Shown one piece after another: positions 50,491 through 59,116 of a DNA stretch of 64,000 nucleotides. Numbering within the stretch: position 1 is the stretch's first letter; every line of letters begins with the position of its first letter. The notes under the pieces are model-generated. The model was not told where the DNA came from, made no database searches, and saw only the letters and a program-made list of their open reading frames with translations. The translations under genes and the position numbers were made by a program. Source of the stretch: JBBQSN01 sp963825505 (GTDB taxonomy: Bacteria; Actinomycetota; Actinomycetes; Actinomycetales; CAWJMD01); assembly GCA_963825505.1 (NCBI GenBank), contig CAWGTL010000014.1, positions 124,001 to 188,000 of the forward strand, written 5' to 3'.

Positions 50491-50515
50491 CCCGCCCCGC
50501 GTGGTGCGGGACGGG
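50491..50515. terminator. Bidirectional terminator between the secretion operon and mscL
   Basis: CCCGCCCCGC (50491-50500) pairs with GCGGGACGGG (50506-50515) with one mismatch around a 5-nt loop, between two converging genes. Confidence 0.65.
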
Positions 50516-50542
50516 CCCTGAGGTGGTGCGGGAGGAGCCGGT

Positions 50543-50917
50543 TCAGAGGCCCTTGGTGGCCTGGGCGGCGAGCAGGTCGCGGATCTCCTTGAGCAGCTGG
50601 ACGTCCTCGGGCGGCGCGGCGTCCTCCTCGACTGTGGCGTAGCGGCGCTTGGCGGCCTCGTACGGGGTGACGATGAAGAAGTACACGACGGCGGCCACGA
50701 GCAGGAACGCGACCAGGGCGGTGAGGAACGGTCCGACGGTGCTGAAGCCGCCCGGCGCCCAGGTGTCGAAGCTCGGCGCCCCGCCGGCCCTGGTGATGAG
50801 CTCGAGGATGATCGCGGTGAACGCGGTCACGAGGGTCGCGAACGCGGCGCCCACGATGAAGGCCACCGCGAGCTCGATGAGGTTGCCCCTCATGATGAAG
50901 TCCTTGAAGCCCTTCAT
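50543..50917 (-). CDS. mscL: Large-conductance mechanosensitive channel
   Basis: MscL opens under membrane tension to release solutes during hypo-osmotic shock. The 124-residue protein starts MKGFKDFIMRGNLIELAVAFIVGAAFATLVTAF (TM1), has the periplasmic loop, TM2 (TVGPFLTALVAFLLVAAVVYFFIV) and the C-terminal helix EEDAAPPEDVQLLKEIRDLLA. The length and motifs are standard for actinobacteria. It is downstream of an SAF-domain gene on the same strand, 91 bp away. Confidence 0.96.
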   Translation of the reverse strand: MKGFKDFIMRGNLIELAVAFIVGAAFATLVTAFTAIILELITRAGGAPSFDTWAPGGFSTVGPFLTALVAFLLVAAVVYFFIVTPYEAAKRRYATVEEDAAPPEDVQLLKEIRDLLAAQATKGL

Positions 50918-51008
50918 GGGTCCTGCCTTCCGTCGCGCGCCTCTGCTGCTGGACGCGTGTCAAGGTAGCGGCGCCGCCCGCCCGAGGGAACGCGCCGCGC
51001 ACAGGTCG

Positions 51009-51647
51009 TCAGGAACCGCCGAGCAGCACGGCAGCCACCGGGCCGCCCGCGGCCAGAGCCGCGGCGTCGTCCTGGTCGACCTGCACCAGCGCGGCGACGC
51101 CGCCCCCGCCGTCGCCGACGAGCAGCCCGCCGGCGTCGTCCGGCGCGACGTCGAGCACGGTCGCGGTAGCGGACACGGCATCCGGCGGCCGGCCGAGGCC
51201 GTCCCCGAGCGCGCCGGCGTCCGCCGCCGCGTGCAGCCGGAGCCGCTGGCCGACCGCGAGCCACGGCCGCACCTGCGCCGGCAGCTGCACCGGCACGGCC
51301 GCCTGGCCCGGCGGCAGCGTGGCGACCAGGCCCGGCCCGACCACCCGGACGTCGGTGAGGGCTTCTCCGGCCCGCACCGGTGAGGCCAGCCGAGCACCCA
51401 CGAGCTGGTCGGCAGCCAGGGCGCCGTCGGGCAGCGCGGACCGCGGGGCGGGCACCGCCGCGAGGTCGGCCGCCTCGACGACGTGCCCGGCGGGCAGGTC
51501 GCGGCCGGCGGTCACGAGCAGGCCGTCGGCCCGCTCGGGCACGGCCGCGCGGACGGCCGTCGCCGCGGCCAGGGCGAGCAGCAGCGCGGACGCCCAGCGC
51601 CGGTGCCTCCGCAGCCGCCGGCGCCACGGGGTGGGGGCGGCGGTCAC
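51009..51647 (-). CDS. SAF-domain membrane-anchored protein (CpaB/RcpC-like)
   Basis: This 212-residue protein has an N-terminal TM anchor (about residues 20-38) and an SAF domain: LLVTAGRDLPAGHVVEAADLAAVPAPRSALPDGAL, LASPVRAGEALTDVRVVGPGL. SAF domains occur in CpaB/RcpC of pilus assembly and in flagellar FlgA. No pilus genes are adjacent, so the role is open. GTG 51647 begins VTAAPTPWRRR, 1 bp after the MTA phosphorylase stop, so the two are likely one transcript. Confidence 0.8.
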   Translation of the reverse strand: MTAAPTPWRRRLRRHRRWASALLLALAAATAVRAAVPERADGLLVTAGRDLPAGHVVEAADLAAVPAPRSALPDGALAADQLVGARLASPVRAGEALTDVRVVGPGLVATLPPGQAAVPVQLPAQVRPWLAVGQRLRLHAAADAGALGDGLGRPPDAVSATATVLDVAPDDAGGLLVGDGGGGVAALVQVDQDDAAALAAGGPVAAVLLGGS

Positions 51648-51648
51648 G

Positions 51649-52485
51649 TCAGGGCAGCTCGAACGGCAGCGCCTGGCCGTCGACGGCGTGCCGGCAGGCG
51701 CACGCCGCGGCCTCCGGCGACCCCTCGTCGGGCAGGGCGGCCACGGTGGCCCGCACGAGGTCCTTGAGCCGCTCGACGTTGCGGCCGAACACCTCCAGCA
51801 CCTCGGCGTGCGTGACGGCCTCGCCGCCCTCGATGCCGGCGTCGTGGTCGGTGACCAGGGCGACCGTGGTGAAGCAGACCGCGAGCTCACGGGCGACAGC
51901 GGCCTCGGGCATCGTCGTCATCCCGACGAGCGACCACCCGGCCGCCGCGTGCCACCGCGACTCCGCCCGGCTGGAGAACCGCGGACCGTTGACCACCACC
52001 AGGGTCCCGCCGTCGACGGCCGGCTCGCCGCCCGAGGTCGCGGCGCCCAGCACGGCCTCGCGCCCGAGCGGGCAGAACGGGTCCGCGAACGCGACGTGCA
52101 CCACGTGGCCCGCGCGGTCGTCGGCGCCGTCGTAGACGGTGTGGTCGCGGCCCCAGGTGCGGTCGACCACCTGGTCGGGGACGACGACGGTGCCCGGCCC
52201 GAGCTCGGGACGCAGCGATCCGACCGCGCACGGAGCGACCACCTGCCGCACCCCCAGCGCCCGCAGCGCCCAGAGGTTGGCCCGGTAGTTCACCCGGTGC
52301 GGTGGCAGCCGGTGGTCGCGCCCGTGCCGTGGGACGAACGCCACCGGGCGGCCGTCCAGCGAGCCGACCACCGGGTGCTCGCTGGGCTCGCCGAAGGGGG
52401 TGTCGACCCGCACCTCGCGCGCGTCGTCGAGGAAGGAGTAGAAGCCCGAGCCGCCGATGACGCCGACCTCGACCCGCGCGCTCAC
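51649..52485 (-). CDS. mtnP: S-methyl-5'-thioadenosine phosphorylase family
   Basis: MtnP cleaves methylthioadenosine to adenine and methylthioribose-1-phosphate in methionine salvage. The 278-residue protein starts VSARVEVGVIGGSGFYSFLDDA, with the GGSGFY phosphate motif, then VAFVPRHGRDHRLPPHRVNYRANLWALRALGV, GGTLVVVNGPRFSSRAESRWH and SLVGMTTMPEAAVARELAVCFTTVALVTDHDAG. These are characteristic of the trimeric MTAP/PNP group. Methylthioinosine specificity cannot be excluded. It lies between fmdB and the SAF gene on the same strand. Confidence 0.9.
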   Translation of the reverse strand: MSARVEVGVIGGSGFYSFLDDAREVRVDTPFGEPSEHPVVGSLDGRPVAFVPRHGRDHRLPPHRVNYRANLWALRALGVRQVVAPCAVGSLRPELGPGTVVVPDQVVDRTWGRDHTVYDGADDRAGHVVHVAFADPFCPLGREAVLGAATSGGEPAVDGGTLVVVNGPRFSSRAESRWHAAAGWSLVGMTTMPEAAVARELAVCFTTVALVTDHDAGIEGGEAVTHAEVLEVFGRNVERLKDLVRATVAALPDEGSPEAAACACRHAVDGQALPFELP

Positions 52486-52624
52486 GCGCCGGCTCCTGCG
52501 ACCGGACGGGGGCGGACCCGGTGACTGTGCTGCTGCATGCCGGGACGCTAGCCGTCCGCCGCCGGTCGGTCGACGCCCACCCGCCGGGGTGTGGACGGCG
52601 CCGGGCCTGTGGACGGAGGTGGCG

Positions 52625-53020
52625 TCAGCCGGAGGCGGCGGACGAGCCGGCGGACGAGCCGGACGTCGAGGGCGCCTTGGTGCTGGTCGTGGAGCCGGAC
52701 CCGTTCGCGCCGGACGAGCTCGAGGAGCCCGCGTCCTTGGTGGTCGTGCTCGACGAGCCGGAGTCCTTGCTCGACGAGCCGGAGTCCTTCGCGGCGCCCG
52801 ACGACGAGGAGCCCTCGGACGCCGGAGAGGTGCTGGTGGAGCCGCCGCGCGAGTCGGTGCGGTAGAACCCGGAGCCCTTGAACACGATGCCGACCGAGTT
52901 GAACAGCTTGCGGATGCGGCCCGCGCACTCGGGGCACTCGGTGAGGGCGTCGTCGGTGAACGACTGGTGCACCTCGAACCGGTTGTCGCAGGCGGTGCAG
53001 GCGTAGGCGTACGTCGGCAC
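52625..53020 (-). CDS. FmdB-family zinc-ribbon protein
   Basis: The 131-residue protein has the FmdB zinc ribbon, VPTYAYACTACDNRFEVHQSF and ECPECAGRIRKLFNSVGIVFKGSGFY, with four Cys in two C-x2-C pairs, followed by a 70-residue Ser/Gly-rich low-complexity tail. FmdB proteins are small putative regulators. GTG 53020 has GGAGCCACC upstream. The promoter region carries a CIRCE-like repeat at 53081-53105, with -10 TAGCAT on the minus strand at 53106-53111, so heat-shock control by HrcA is likely. Confidence 0.9.
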   Translation of the reverse strand: MPTYAYACTACDNRFEVHQSFTDDALTECPECAGRIRKLFNSVGIVFKGSGFYRTDSRGGSTSTSPASEGSSSSGAAKDSGSSSKDSGSSSTTTKDAGSSSSSGANGSGSTTSTKAPSTSGSSAGSSAASG

Positions 53021-53080
53021 GGTGGCTCCTTCGGTCTGTCGCTCGGGTCGCTCACCTCGGTGGACCCGACCCGACGGGTC

Positions 53081-53111
53081 TGGCACTCCGGTGGCGTGAG
53101 TGCCAATGCTA
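53081..53111 (-). promoter_or_regulatory. CIRCE-like HrcA operator and -10 box of the fmdB gene
   Basis: TGGCACTC (53081-53088), a 9-bp spacer and GAGTGCCA (53098-53105) form a perfect 8-bp inverted repeat. CIRCE is TTAGCACTC-N9-GAGTGCTAA, so spacer and core match. TAGCAT, read on the minus strand at 53111-53106, is the -10 box, placing the repeat at the transcription start, its usual position. Confidence 0.75.
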
Positions 53112-54692
53112 ACGCGTGCGGGGCGGTCGCTGTTCCTGTCTCGTCCGGGACGCGCGGGGCCAGGGCGCGCGCAGACGGCGCGGGCGGTCGGCCCGGCTGT
53201 CGGCACCGCCGCCGCGCCACTGGGCCAGGCGACCCTCCTCGCTCAGCACGTGCAGGCGGTGCTCGGTCGTCGTGCGCACCGGGCCGGGGCAGATCACCAT
53301 CAGCTGGTCGCCGCGGCGCAGGCGGGTGCCGGGCTGCGGGACGAACGAGGTCTCGTCGCGCACGACGAGCGAGACACCGGCACCCTTCGGCAGCCTGAGC
53401 TCGAACAGCTCCATCCCGTGCAGCCGCGAGCCCGGCCCGACCCCGACGGTGAGCACCTGGGCGTCGATCGTCCCGAGCGGGGAGCTCTCGACCTCGAGGT
53501 CCTGCGGGGTGTCGGCCACCAGCCGGAGGCGTCGGGCCACCCGCGGGAGGATCGGGGCCTGCACGAGGGTGAAGACCACGACCAGGACGAAGACCAGCTC
53601 GAACAGGCCCTCGGAGCCGGGGACGCCCAGCTGCACCGGCACGGTGGCCAGGACGATCGGCACCGCCCCGCGCAGACCCGCCCACGACAGGAACGTCTGG
53701 TCGCGCCAGGAGTAGCCGAGCCAGCTCACCGAGGCGACCACCGACAGCGGGCGGGCGAGCAGCAGCAGCACCGTCCCGATGGCCAGGGCGGGCAGCACCT
53801 GCGCGAGCAGGCCGGACGGCGAGACCAGCAGGCCGAGCAGGACGAACAGCCCGATCTGGGCGATCCAGCCGAGTCCCTCGGCGAAGCCGCGGACGGTGGG
53901 CCGGTGCGGCAGGTCGGCGTTGCCCAGCACGAGCGCGGCGAGGTAGATGGCCAGGAACCCGGAGGTGTGCAGGACGTCGGCGGCGCCGTACGCGAGAGCG
54001 CAGAACGCCAGCACCGCGATCGGGTAGAGACCGGACGAGGGCAGGGCGACGCTGCGGAGCATCCGGGCGCCCAACCAGCCCAGGCCCAGCCCGATCACGG
54101 CCCCCCCGGCCAGCTCCGCGCCGGCCTCGAGCACCACGATCGCGGGGCTGTGGAGGTCGTGGCCGTCCGCCGCGGCGCTCAGGGCGACCACGAGGATGAC
54201 GACCGGGGCGTCGTTGAAGCCCGACTCGGCCTCGAGCATGCCGGCCAACCTGCGCGGCAGCGGCACCACGCGCAGCACGGAGAAGACCGCCGCGGCGTCG
54301 GTGGAGGCGAGCACGGCGCCGAGCAGGAACGCCTGCACCCACTCCACCCCGAGCAGCAGGTGGGCGCCGACGGCGACCACGACCACCGACACCCCCGTGC
54401 CGACGGTGGCCAGCAGCCCGGCCGGCACGACCGCGGACCGGATCGTGGACCACCGGGTGGTCAGACCGCCCTCGGCGAGGATCACCGCGAGCGCCGCGTA
54501 CCCGAGCACGGTGGTGAGCCCGAAGTTCTCGAAGGCGATGCCGAGCCCGCTCTCGCCGAGCAGGATCCCGAGCCCGAGGTAGAGCAGCAGGGAGGGCGTG
54601 CCGGTGCGGGTGGAGAGCCGGACCGCCCCGACCGCGAGCAGCAGGACGAGCGAGCCGCCGAGGAGGGCGACCCCCAGCTCGTCGACGTTCAC
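53109..54692 (-). CDS. Potassium/proton antiporter, CPA1 (CvrA/NhaP2-like)
   Basis: The 527-residue protein has about 13 TM helices with the CPA1 core AVLASTDAAAVFSVLRVVPLPRRLAGMLEAESGFNDAPVVILV (the ND pair of the transport site) and ends with a TrkA-C-like cytoplasmic domain (EVESSPLGTIDAQVLTVGVGPGSRLHGMELFELRLPKGAGVSLVVR). It exchanges K+ or Na+ for protons under nucleotide control. The C-terminal 40 residues are Arg-rich. Its stop codon lies in the -10 region of the fmdB promoter, so the two genes are packed without spacing. Confidence 0.9.
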   Translation of the reverse strand: MNVDELGVALLGGSLVLLLAVGAVRLSTRTGTPSLLLYLGLGILLGESGLGIAFENFGLTTVLGYAALAVILAEGGLTTRWSTIRSAVVPAGLLATVGTGVSVVVVAVGAHLLLGVEWVQAFLLGAVLASTDAAAVFSVLRVVPLPRRLAGMLEAESGFNDAPVVILVVALSAAADGHDLHSPAIVVLEAGAELAGGAVIGLGLGWLGARMLRSVALPSSGLYPIAVLAFCALAYGAADVLHTSGFLAIYLAALVLGNADLPHRPTVRGFAEGLGWIAQIGLFVLLGLLVSPSGLLAQVLPALAIGTVLLLLARPLSVVASVSWLGYSWRDQTFLSWAGLRGAVPIVLATVPVQLGVPGSEGLFELVFVLVVVFTLVQAPILPRVARRLRLVADTPQDLEVESSPLGTIDAQVLTVGVGPGSRLHGMELFELRLPKGAGVSLVVRDETSFVPQPGTRLRRGDQLMVICPGPVRTTTEHRLHVLSEEGRLAQWRGGGADSRADRPRRLRAPWPRASRTRQEQRPPRTR

Positions 54693-54802
54693 GCGGTGGT
54701 CCTCCGCTGGGTGGTGGGCGGTCCGGCGGGGCCGAAGGGTCCGCGACTCGCGGCAGGTGGAGGGTGGGCGGTCCGCACAGTCTAGGTCGTTACGCTCGGT
54801 GG

Positions 54803-57505
54803 GTGCCTGGGCTCCGTCGCATCGCCTTCGCCGCCGTGGCGCTGCTGGTCGCGGTGGTCCTCGTCGTGGTCGTCACCGTCGTGGTCACCGTCCGCCGTCC
54901 GCTGCCGGACTGGTCGGGCGCGGTCGAGGTCCCCGGCCTGTCGGCCGACGTCGAGGTGCTGCGCGACGCGCGCGGCGTCCCCCAGATCTACGCCGACACC
55001 GCCGGCGACCTGTTCTACGCGCAGGGCTACGTCCACGCCCAGGACCGGTTCTTCGAGATGGACCTGCGCCGCCACATCACCGCCGGCCGGCTCTCGGAGC
55101 TGGTCGGCGAGAACGTCGACGCCCTGCAGGCCGACCGGGTCGTGCGCACCCTCGGTTGGCGCCGGATCGCCGAGCAGGAGCTGCCGCTGCTGGCGCCGAG
55201 CACCCGGGAGTACCTGGAGGCGTACGCCGACGGCGTCAACGCCTACGTGGGTGGCCGCTCGCCGGCCGACCTGTCGGCCGCGTACTCGGTGCTCGACCTC
55301 GCCGGCGACGTGCCCGAGATCGAGCCGTGGACCCCCGTCGACTCCCTGGCGTGGCTCAAGGCGATGGCGTGGGACCTGCGCAGCAACTACGACGAGGAGC
55401 TCGGCCGGGCGATCGCCTACGGCCGCGTCGGCGACGTCGCGCTGGTGAACACGCTCTACCCGCCGTACCCGGCCGACACCCACCTCCCGATCGTGCCCGG
55501 CGACGGCCCGGCCGGCGCCTCGCTGGCCGGTGCGCTGCGGGCGCAGGGCGACGTCGCGGCGGCGGACGCGGCGGCCGCCACGGCCCCGGTCACAGCCGAC
55601 CCGGCGGCGGCCGCCGACACCCTGCGCGCGGTGCGGGCCGGACGGTCGGCGCTGGAGTCGGCCCAGGCCGCGCTCGACGCGGTGCCCGACCTGCTCGGCA
55701 GCGGCGACGGCGTCGGGTCGAACTCGTGGGTCGTGTCCGGCGCGCACACCGAGTCCGGACGCCCGCTGCTGGCCAACGACCCGCACCTGTCGCCGGGCAT
55801 GCCGAGCATCTGGTACCAGGTGGGCCTGCACTGCACCCAGGTCGACGACGCCTGCCCGTTCGAGGTCGCGGGGTTCTCCTTCTCCGGCCTGCCGGGGGTG
55901 GTGATCGGCCACAACGCCGACATCGCGTGGGGGATGACGAACCTCGGTCCCGACGTCAGCGACTTCTTCCTCGAGGACGTCGCCGAGGACACCTACCTGC
56001 GCGACGGGCAGCAGGAGCAGATCGAGACCCGCGAGGAGACGATCCGGGTCGCGGGCGGCAACGACGTGCCGCTGACGGTGCGCTCCACCGTGCACGGACC
56101 CATCGTCTCCGACGTCCTGGACACCCTCGACGAGGCGGGAGGGCAGGCGCCCACCCCCGAACCGGCCCCGTTCAGCCCCGGCGGGTACGCCGTCTCGCTG
56201 TCCTGGACCGCCCTCACGCCCGGGCGGACCGCAGACGCGGTCTTCGCCCTCAACCAGGCCACCAACTGGGACGAGTTCCGTTCCGCGGCAGAGCTGTTCG
56301 AGGTGCCGTCGCAGAACCTGGTGTACGCCGACACCGACGGCAACATCGGCTACCAGGCGCCGGGGAAGATCCCGATCCGGCGTCCGGGGAGCGGCCTCGG
56401 CCAGGCCGACGGCACCTGGCCGCGTCCGGGCTGGAGCTCGGACTGGGACTGGCAGGGCTACATCCCGTTCCGCGACCTGCCGTCGGTGCGCAACCCCGAC
56501 GAGGGCTTCGTCGTGGCCGCGAACCAGCAGGTGATCGGGGCCGCGTACGGGTACCGCCTCACGTCCGACTGGGACTACGGCTACCGCTCGCAGCGCATCC
56601 GCGACGTGCTCACCGAGAAGATCGCCGACGGCGAGAAGCTCGACGCGGCCGCCATGAACGAGCTGCAGACCGACACCACCAACGGCTTCGCCGACGCCCT
56701 CGTGCCGAGCCTGCTGGCGGCCCCGCCGGTCGACGGCGACAACGCCGCGACCCGTCAGTTCACCGCGGAGGCGGTGCAGCTGCTGCGCAGGTGGGACGGC
56801 AGCCAGCCCGCGACCCAGGGCCAGGACGACCCCCAGCACACCTCCGCCGCGGCCGCGTACTTCAACGCGGTCTGGAGCAACCTGCTGCGCCTGACCTTCC
56901 AGGACCAGCTGCCCGAGTCCATCCACCCCGACGGCGGGGGCCGCTGGTTCGAGGTGGTCACCGCCCTGCTGGCCGACAAGGACAGCCCCTGGTGGAACGA
57001 CGCGACCACGCCGACCGTCACCGAGTCGCGCGACCAGGTGATCGGGCAGGCGCTCAAGGACGCTCGGCTCGAGCTCACCGCGAGCCTGGGCAAGGACCCG
57101 GCGAAGTGGGAGTGGGGCAAGCTGCACACCCTGCAGCTGGAGCAGGAGCCGCTCGGCGGCGAGAGCATCCCGGGCCCGGTGCGCACCCTGTTCAACTCCG
57201 GCACCTACCGGATGGGTGGTGGCTCCTCGATCGTCCTGGCCACCGGCTGGGACGCCTCCGAGCAGGGCTCGTACGTCGTCGACTGGGTGCCGTCGATGCG
57301 GATGGTGGTCGACCTCGACGACCTCGACCGCTCCACCTGGGTCGACCTCACCGGCGTCTCCGGCCACCCCTGGAGCGGCCACTACGGCGACCAGACCGAC
57401 GCGTGGGCGTCCGGCGAGACCTTCCCGTGGCCGTTCGGCCGGCGGCAGGTCGAGAACGCGACCGAGGACACCCTCACCCTGAGACCGACGCCCCAGGGCG
57501 GCTAG
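54803..57505 (+). CDS. Penicillin acylase family Ntn hydrolase
   Basis: This 900-residue protein has an N-terminal TM anchor (about residues 5-30) and the penicillin G acylase fold: alpha part (VEVLRDARGVPQIYADTAGDLFYAQGYVHAQDRFFEMDLRRH), an Ala-rich spacer, and the beta chain beginning at Ser306 in GSNSWVVSG, the autocatalytically exposed nucleophile, followed by NDPHLSPGMPSIWYQ. It probably hydrolyses an amide such as an acyl-homoserine lactone or beta-lactam side chain at the outer membrane face. GTG 54803 follows TACGCT by 6 nt. Its TAG shares CTAG with the convergent ligase gene. Confidence 0.9.
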   Translation: MPGLRRIAFAAVALLVAVVLVVVVTVVVTVRRPLPDWSGAVEVPGLSADVEVLRDARGVPQIYADTAGDLFYAQGYVHAQDRFFEMDLRRHITAGRLSELVGENVDALQADRVVRTLGWRRIAEQELPLLAPSTREYLEAYADGVNAYVGGRSPADLSAAYSVLDLAGDVPEIEPWTPVDSLAWLKAMAWDLRSNYDEELGRAIAYGRVGDVALVNTLYPPYPADTHLPIVPGDGPAGASLAGALRAQGDVAAADAAAATAPVTADPAAAADTLRAVRAGRSALESAQAALDAVPDLLGSGDGVGSNSWVVSGAHTESGRPLLANDPHLSPGMPSIWYQVGLHCTQVDDACPFEVAGFSFSGLPGVVIGHNADIAWGMTNLGPDVSDFFLEDVAEDTYLRDGQQEQIETREETIRVAGGNDVPLTVRSTVHGPIVSDVLDTLDEAGGQAPTPEPAPFSPGGYAVSLSWTALTPGRTADAVFALNQATNWDEFRSAAELFEVPSQNLVYADTDGNIGYQAPGKIPIRRPGSGLGQADGTWPRPGWSSDWDWQGYIPFRDLPSVRNPDEGFVVAANQQVIGAAYGYRLTSDWDYGYRSQRIRDVLTEKIADGEKLDAAAMNELQTDTTNGFADALVPSLLAAPPVDGDNAATRQFTAEAVQLLRRWDGSQPATQGQDDPQHTSAAAAYFNAVWSNLLRLTFQDQLPESIHPDGGGRWFEVVTALLADKDSPWWNDATTPTVTESRDQVIGQALKDARLELTASLGKDPAKWEWGKLHTLQLEQEPLGGESIPGPVRTLFNSGTYRMGGGSSIVLATGWDASEQGSYVVDWVPSMRMVVDLDDLDRSTWVDLTGVSGHPWSGHYGDQTDAWASGETFPWPFGRRQVENATEDTLTLRPTPQGG

Positions 57506-58140
57506 CGGAGCGCGACCCAGCGCGACGGCGTCAGCACCGCGTCGACCTGCCGGTCGTGCGGCGCGGTCGGCACCTCGCCGGCCGCCAGCAGCTCGTCGTC
57601 GTGCACCACGGCCACCACCAGGGGTCCGTCCGGGTGCGGCGGCAGGTGGGCGAGCGCGCGGTCGTAGTAGCCGCCGCCCTGCCCGAGCCGCGCACCGTCG
57701 CGACCTGCCGCGAGGGCGGGGACGAGCGCCACGTCGTCGGGGCCGAGACGCAGGTCCGCCGTGCGCACCGCCCCCGCCGGGTCCGGCTCCGGCAGCCGCA
57801 GACCGCCGGGCAGCTCCCGTCCGAGGCGCAGCCGGCCGGTGTCCGCAGCCCAGACCAGCTCTCCAGGGCCGGCCACGACCGGTAGCAGCACCCGGATCCC
57901 GTTCTCCCGCAGACGGGCTCGCAGCGGTGCCAGGTCCGGCTCACCGGGCGTGGCCGCGTAGGCGAGCACCGTGCCCGTGCGCGCGTCGAGCAAGCGCCGT
58001 ACCGCGGCACCTGCGGTGGCCGCTCGGTCCAGGCGGTGGGCGACCTCGGGGTCGCCCGCGGCGCCGGCGCGAGCACGACGCACGCGGTGCCGCAGCGCGT
58101 TCTTCGCGGCGGCCACGTGCTGCCGGTCGGGGTCGGCCAT
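57502..58140 (-). CDS. 5-formyltetrahydrofolate cyclo-ligase
   Basis: The enzyme converts 5-formyl-THF to 5,10-methenyl-THF using ATP. The 212-residue protein has the N-terminal helix KNALRHRVRRARA, the middle ATPGEPDLAPLRARLRENGIRVLLPVV, and the family motif RLGQGGGYYDRALAHL for nucleotide binding. ATG 58140 begins MADPDRQHV and is preceded by CACACT and a 6-nt spacer on its strand. It is divergent from galU by 42 bp, a common actinobacterial arrangement. Its end overlaps the penicillin acylase gene by 4 bp (CTAG). Confidence 0.93.
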   Translation of the reverse strand: MADPDRQHVAAAKNALRHRVRRARAGAAGDPEVAHRLDRAATAGAAVRRLLDARTGTVLAYAATPGEPDLAPLRARLRENGIRVLLPVVAGPGELVWAADTGRLRLGRELPGGLRLPEPDPAGAVRTADLRLGPDDVALVPALAAGRDGARLGQGGGYYDRALAHLPPHPDGPLVVAVVHDDELLAAGEVPTAPHDRQVDAVLTPSRWVALR

Positions 58141-58182
58141 CTCGCCAGTGTGGGCCACGGGCCACCCGGATAGCCTGCGGGC

Positions 58183-59091
58183 ATGAGCCAGCGACCCGTC
58201 CGCAAGGCCGTGATCCCCGTGGCGGGCCTCGGCACCCGCTTCCTGCCCGCCACCAAGGCCACCCCCAAGGAGATGCTGCCGGTCGTCGACAAGCCGGCGA
58301 TCCAGTACGTCGTGGAGGAGGCCGTCGCGGCAGGACTCGACGACGTGCTGATGATCACCGGACGCAGCAAGCGCTCCCTCGAGGACCACTTCGACCACGC
58401 GGTCGAGCTCGAGATGGCGCTCAAGGACAAGGGCGACGAGGAGCGGCTGAGCCGGGTGCAGGAGTCCACGGCGCTCGGCGACATCCACTACGTGCGCCAG
58501 GGCAACCCGCGCGGCCTCGGGCACGCCGTGCTCTGCGCTCAGCGTCACGTCGGGTCCGAGCCGTTCGCGGTCCTGCTCGGCGACGACCTGATCGACCCGC
58601 GGGACCCGTTGCTGCAGAAGATGCTCGAGGTGCGGGCGGAGCACGGTGGCTCGGTGGTGGCGCTGCTCGAGGTACCGCACGAGCAGATCGGCATGTACGG
58701 CTGCGCGGCGCTGGACCCCGACGACTCCGACGGCGACGTCGTCCGCATCACCGACCTGGTCGAGAAGCCGGAGCCGCAGGACGCGCCGTCCGACCTCGCG
58801 ATCATCGGGCGGTACGTGCTCGACCCGGCGGTGTTCGAGGTCCTCGAGCACACCGAGCCGGGTCGCGGCGGCGAGATCCAGCTCACCGACGCCCTCCAGG
58901 TGCTGGCCGGCACCGACCCCTTCAAGGGCGGCGGCGTGCGGGGCGTGGTGTTCCGGGGCCGTCGCTACGACACCGGCGACCGGCTCGACTACCTCAAGGC
59001 CGTCATCCGGATCGCCAGCGAGCGCGAGGACCTCGGTCCGGACCTGCGGAAGTGGTTGGGCGAGTTCGTGTCCGGGGGCTTCGACGCGTGA
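58183..59091 (+). CDS. galU: UTP--glucose-1-phosphate uridylyltransferase
   Basis: GalU makes UDP-glucose for cell-wall sugars. The 302-residue protein shows RKAVIPVAGLGTRFLPATKATPKEMLPVVDKPAIQYVVEEAV (nucleotide-binding and Mg), HYVRQGNPRGLGHAVLCA, FAVLLGDDLIDP, and VVRITDLVEKP. The ATG follows TAGCCT by 6 nt, a leaderless start. The gene heads a plus-strand run with the MoeA/Glp, MoaC, MoaB, GNAT and SepX/GlpR genes, an order conserved in many actinobacteria. Confidence 0.96.
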   Translation: MSQRPVRKAVIPVAGLGTRFLPATKATPKEMLPVVDKPAIQYVVEEAVAAGLDDVLMITGRSKRSLEDHFDHAVELEMALKDKGDEERLSRVQESTALGDIHYVRQGNPRGLGHAVLCAQRHVGSEPFAVLLGDDLIDPRDPLLQKMLEVRAEHGGSVVALLEVPHEQIGMYGCAALDPDDSDGDVVRITDLVEKPEPQDAPSDLAIIGRYVLDPAVFEVLEHTEPGRGGEIQLTDALQVLAGTDPFKGGGVRGVVFRGRRYDTGDRLDYLKAVIRIASEREDLGPDLRKWLGEFVSGGFDA

Positions 59092-59116
59092 GCGTCCGAG
59101 TAGGCGGGGTGGGTCG

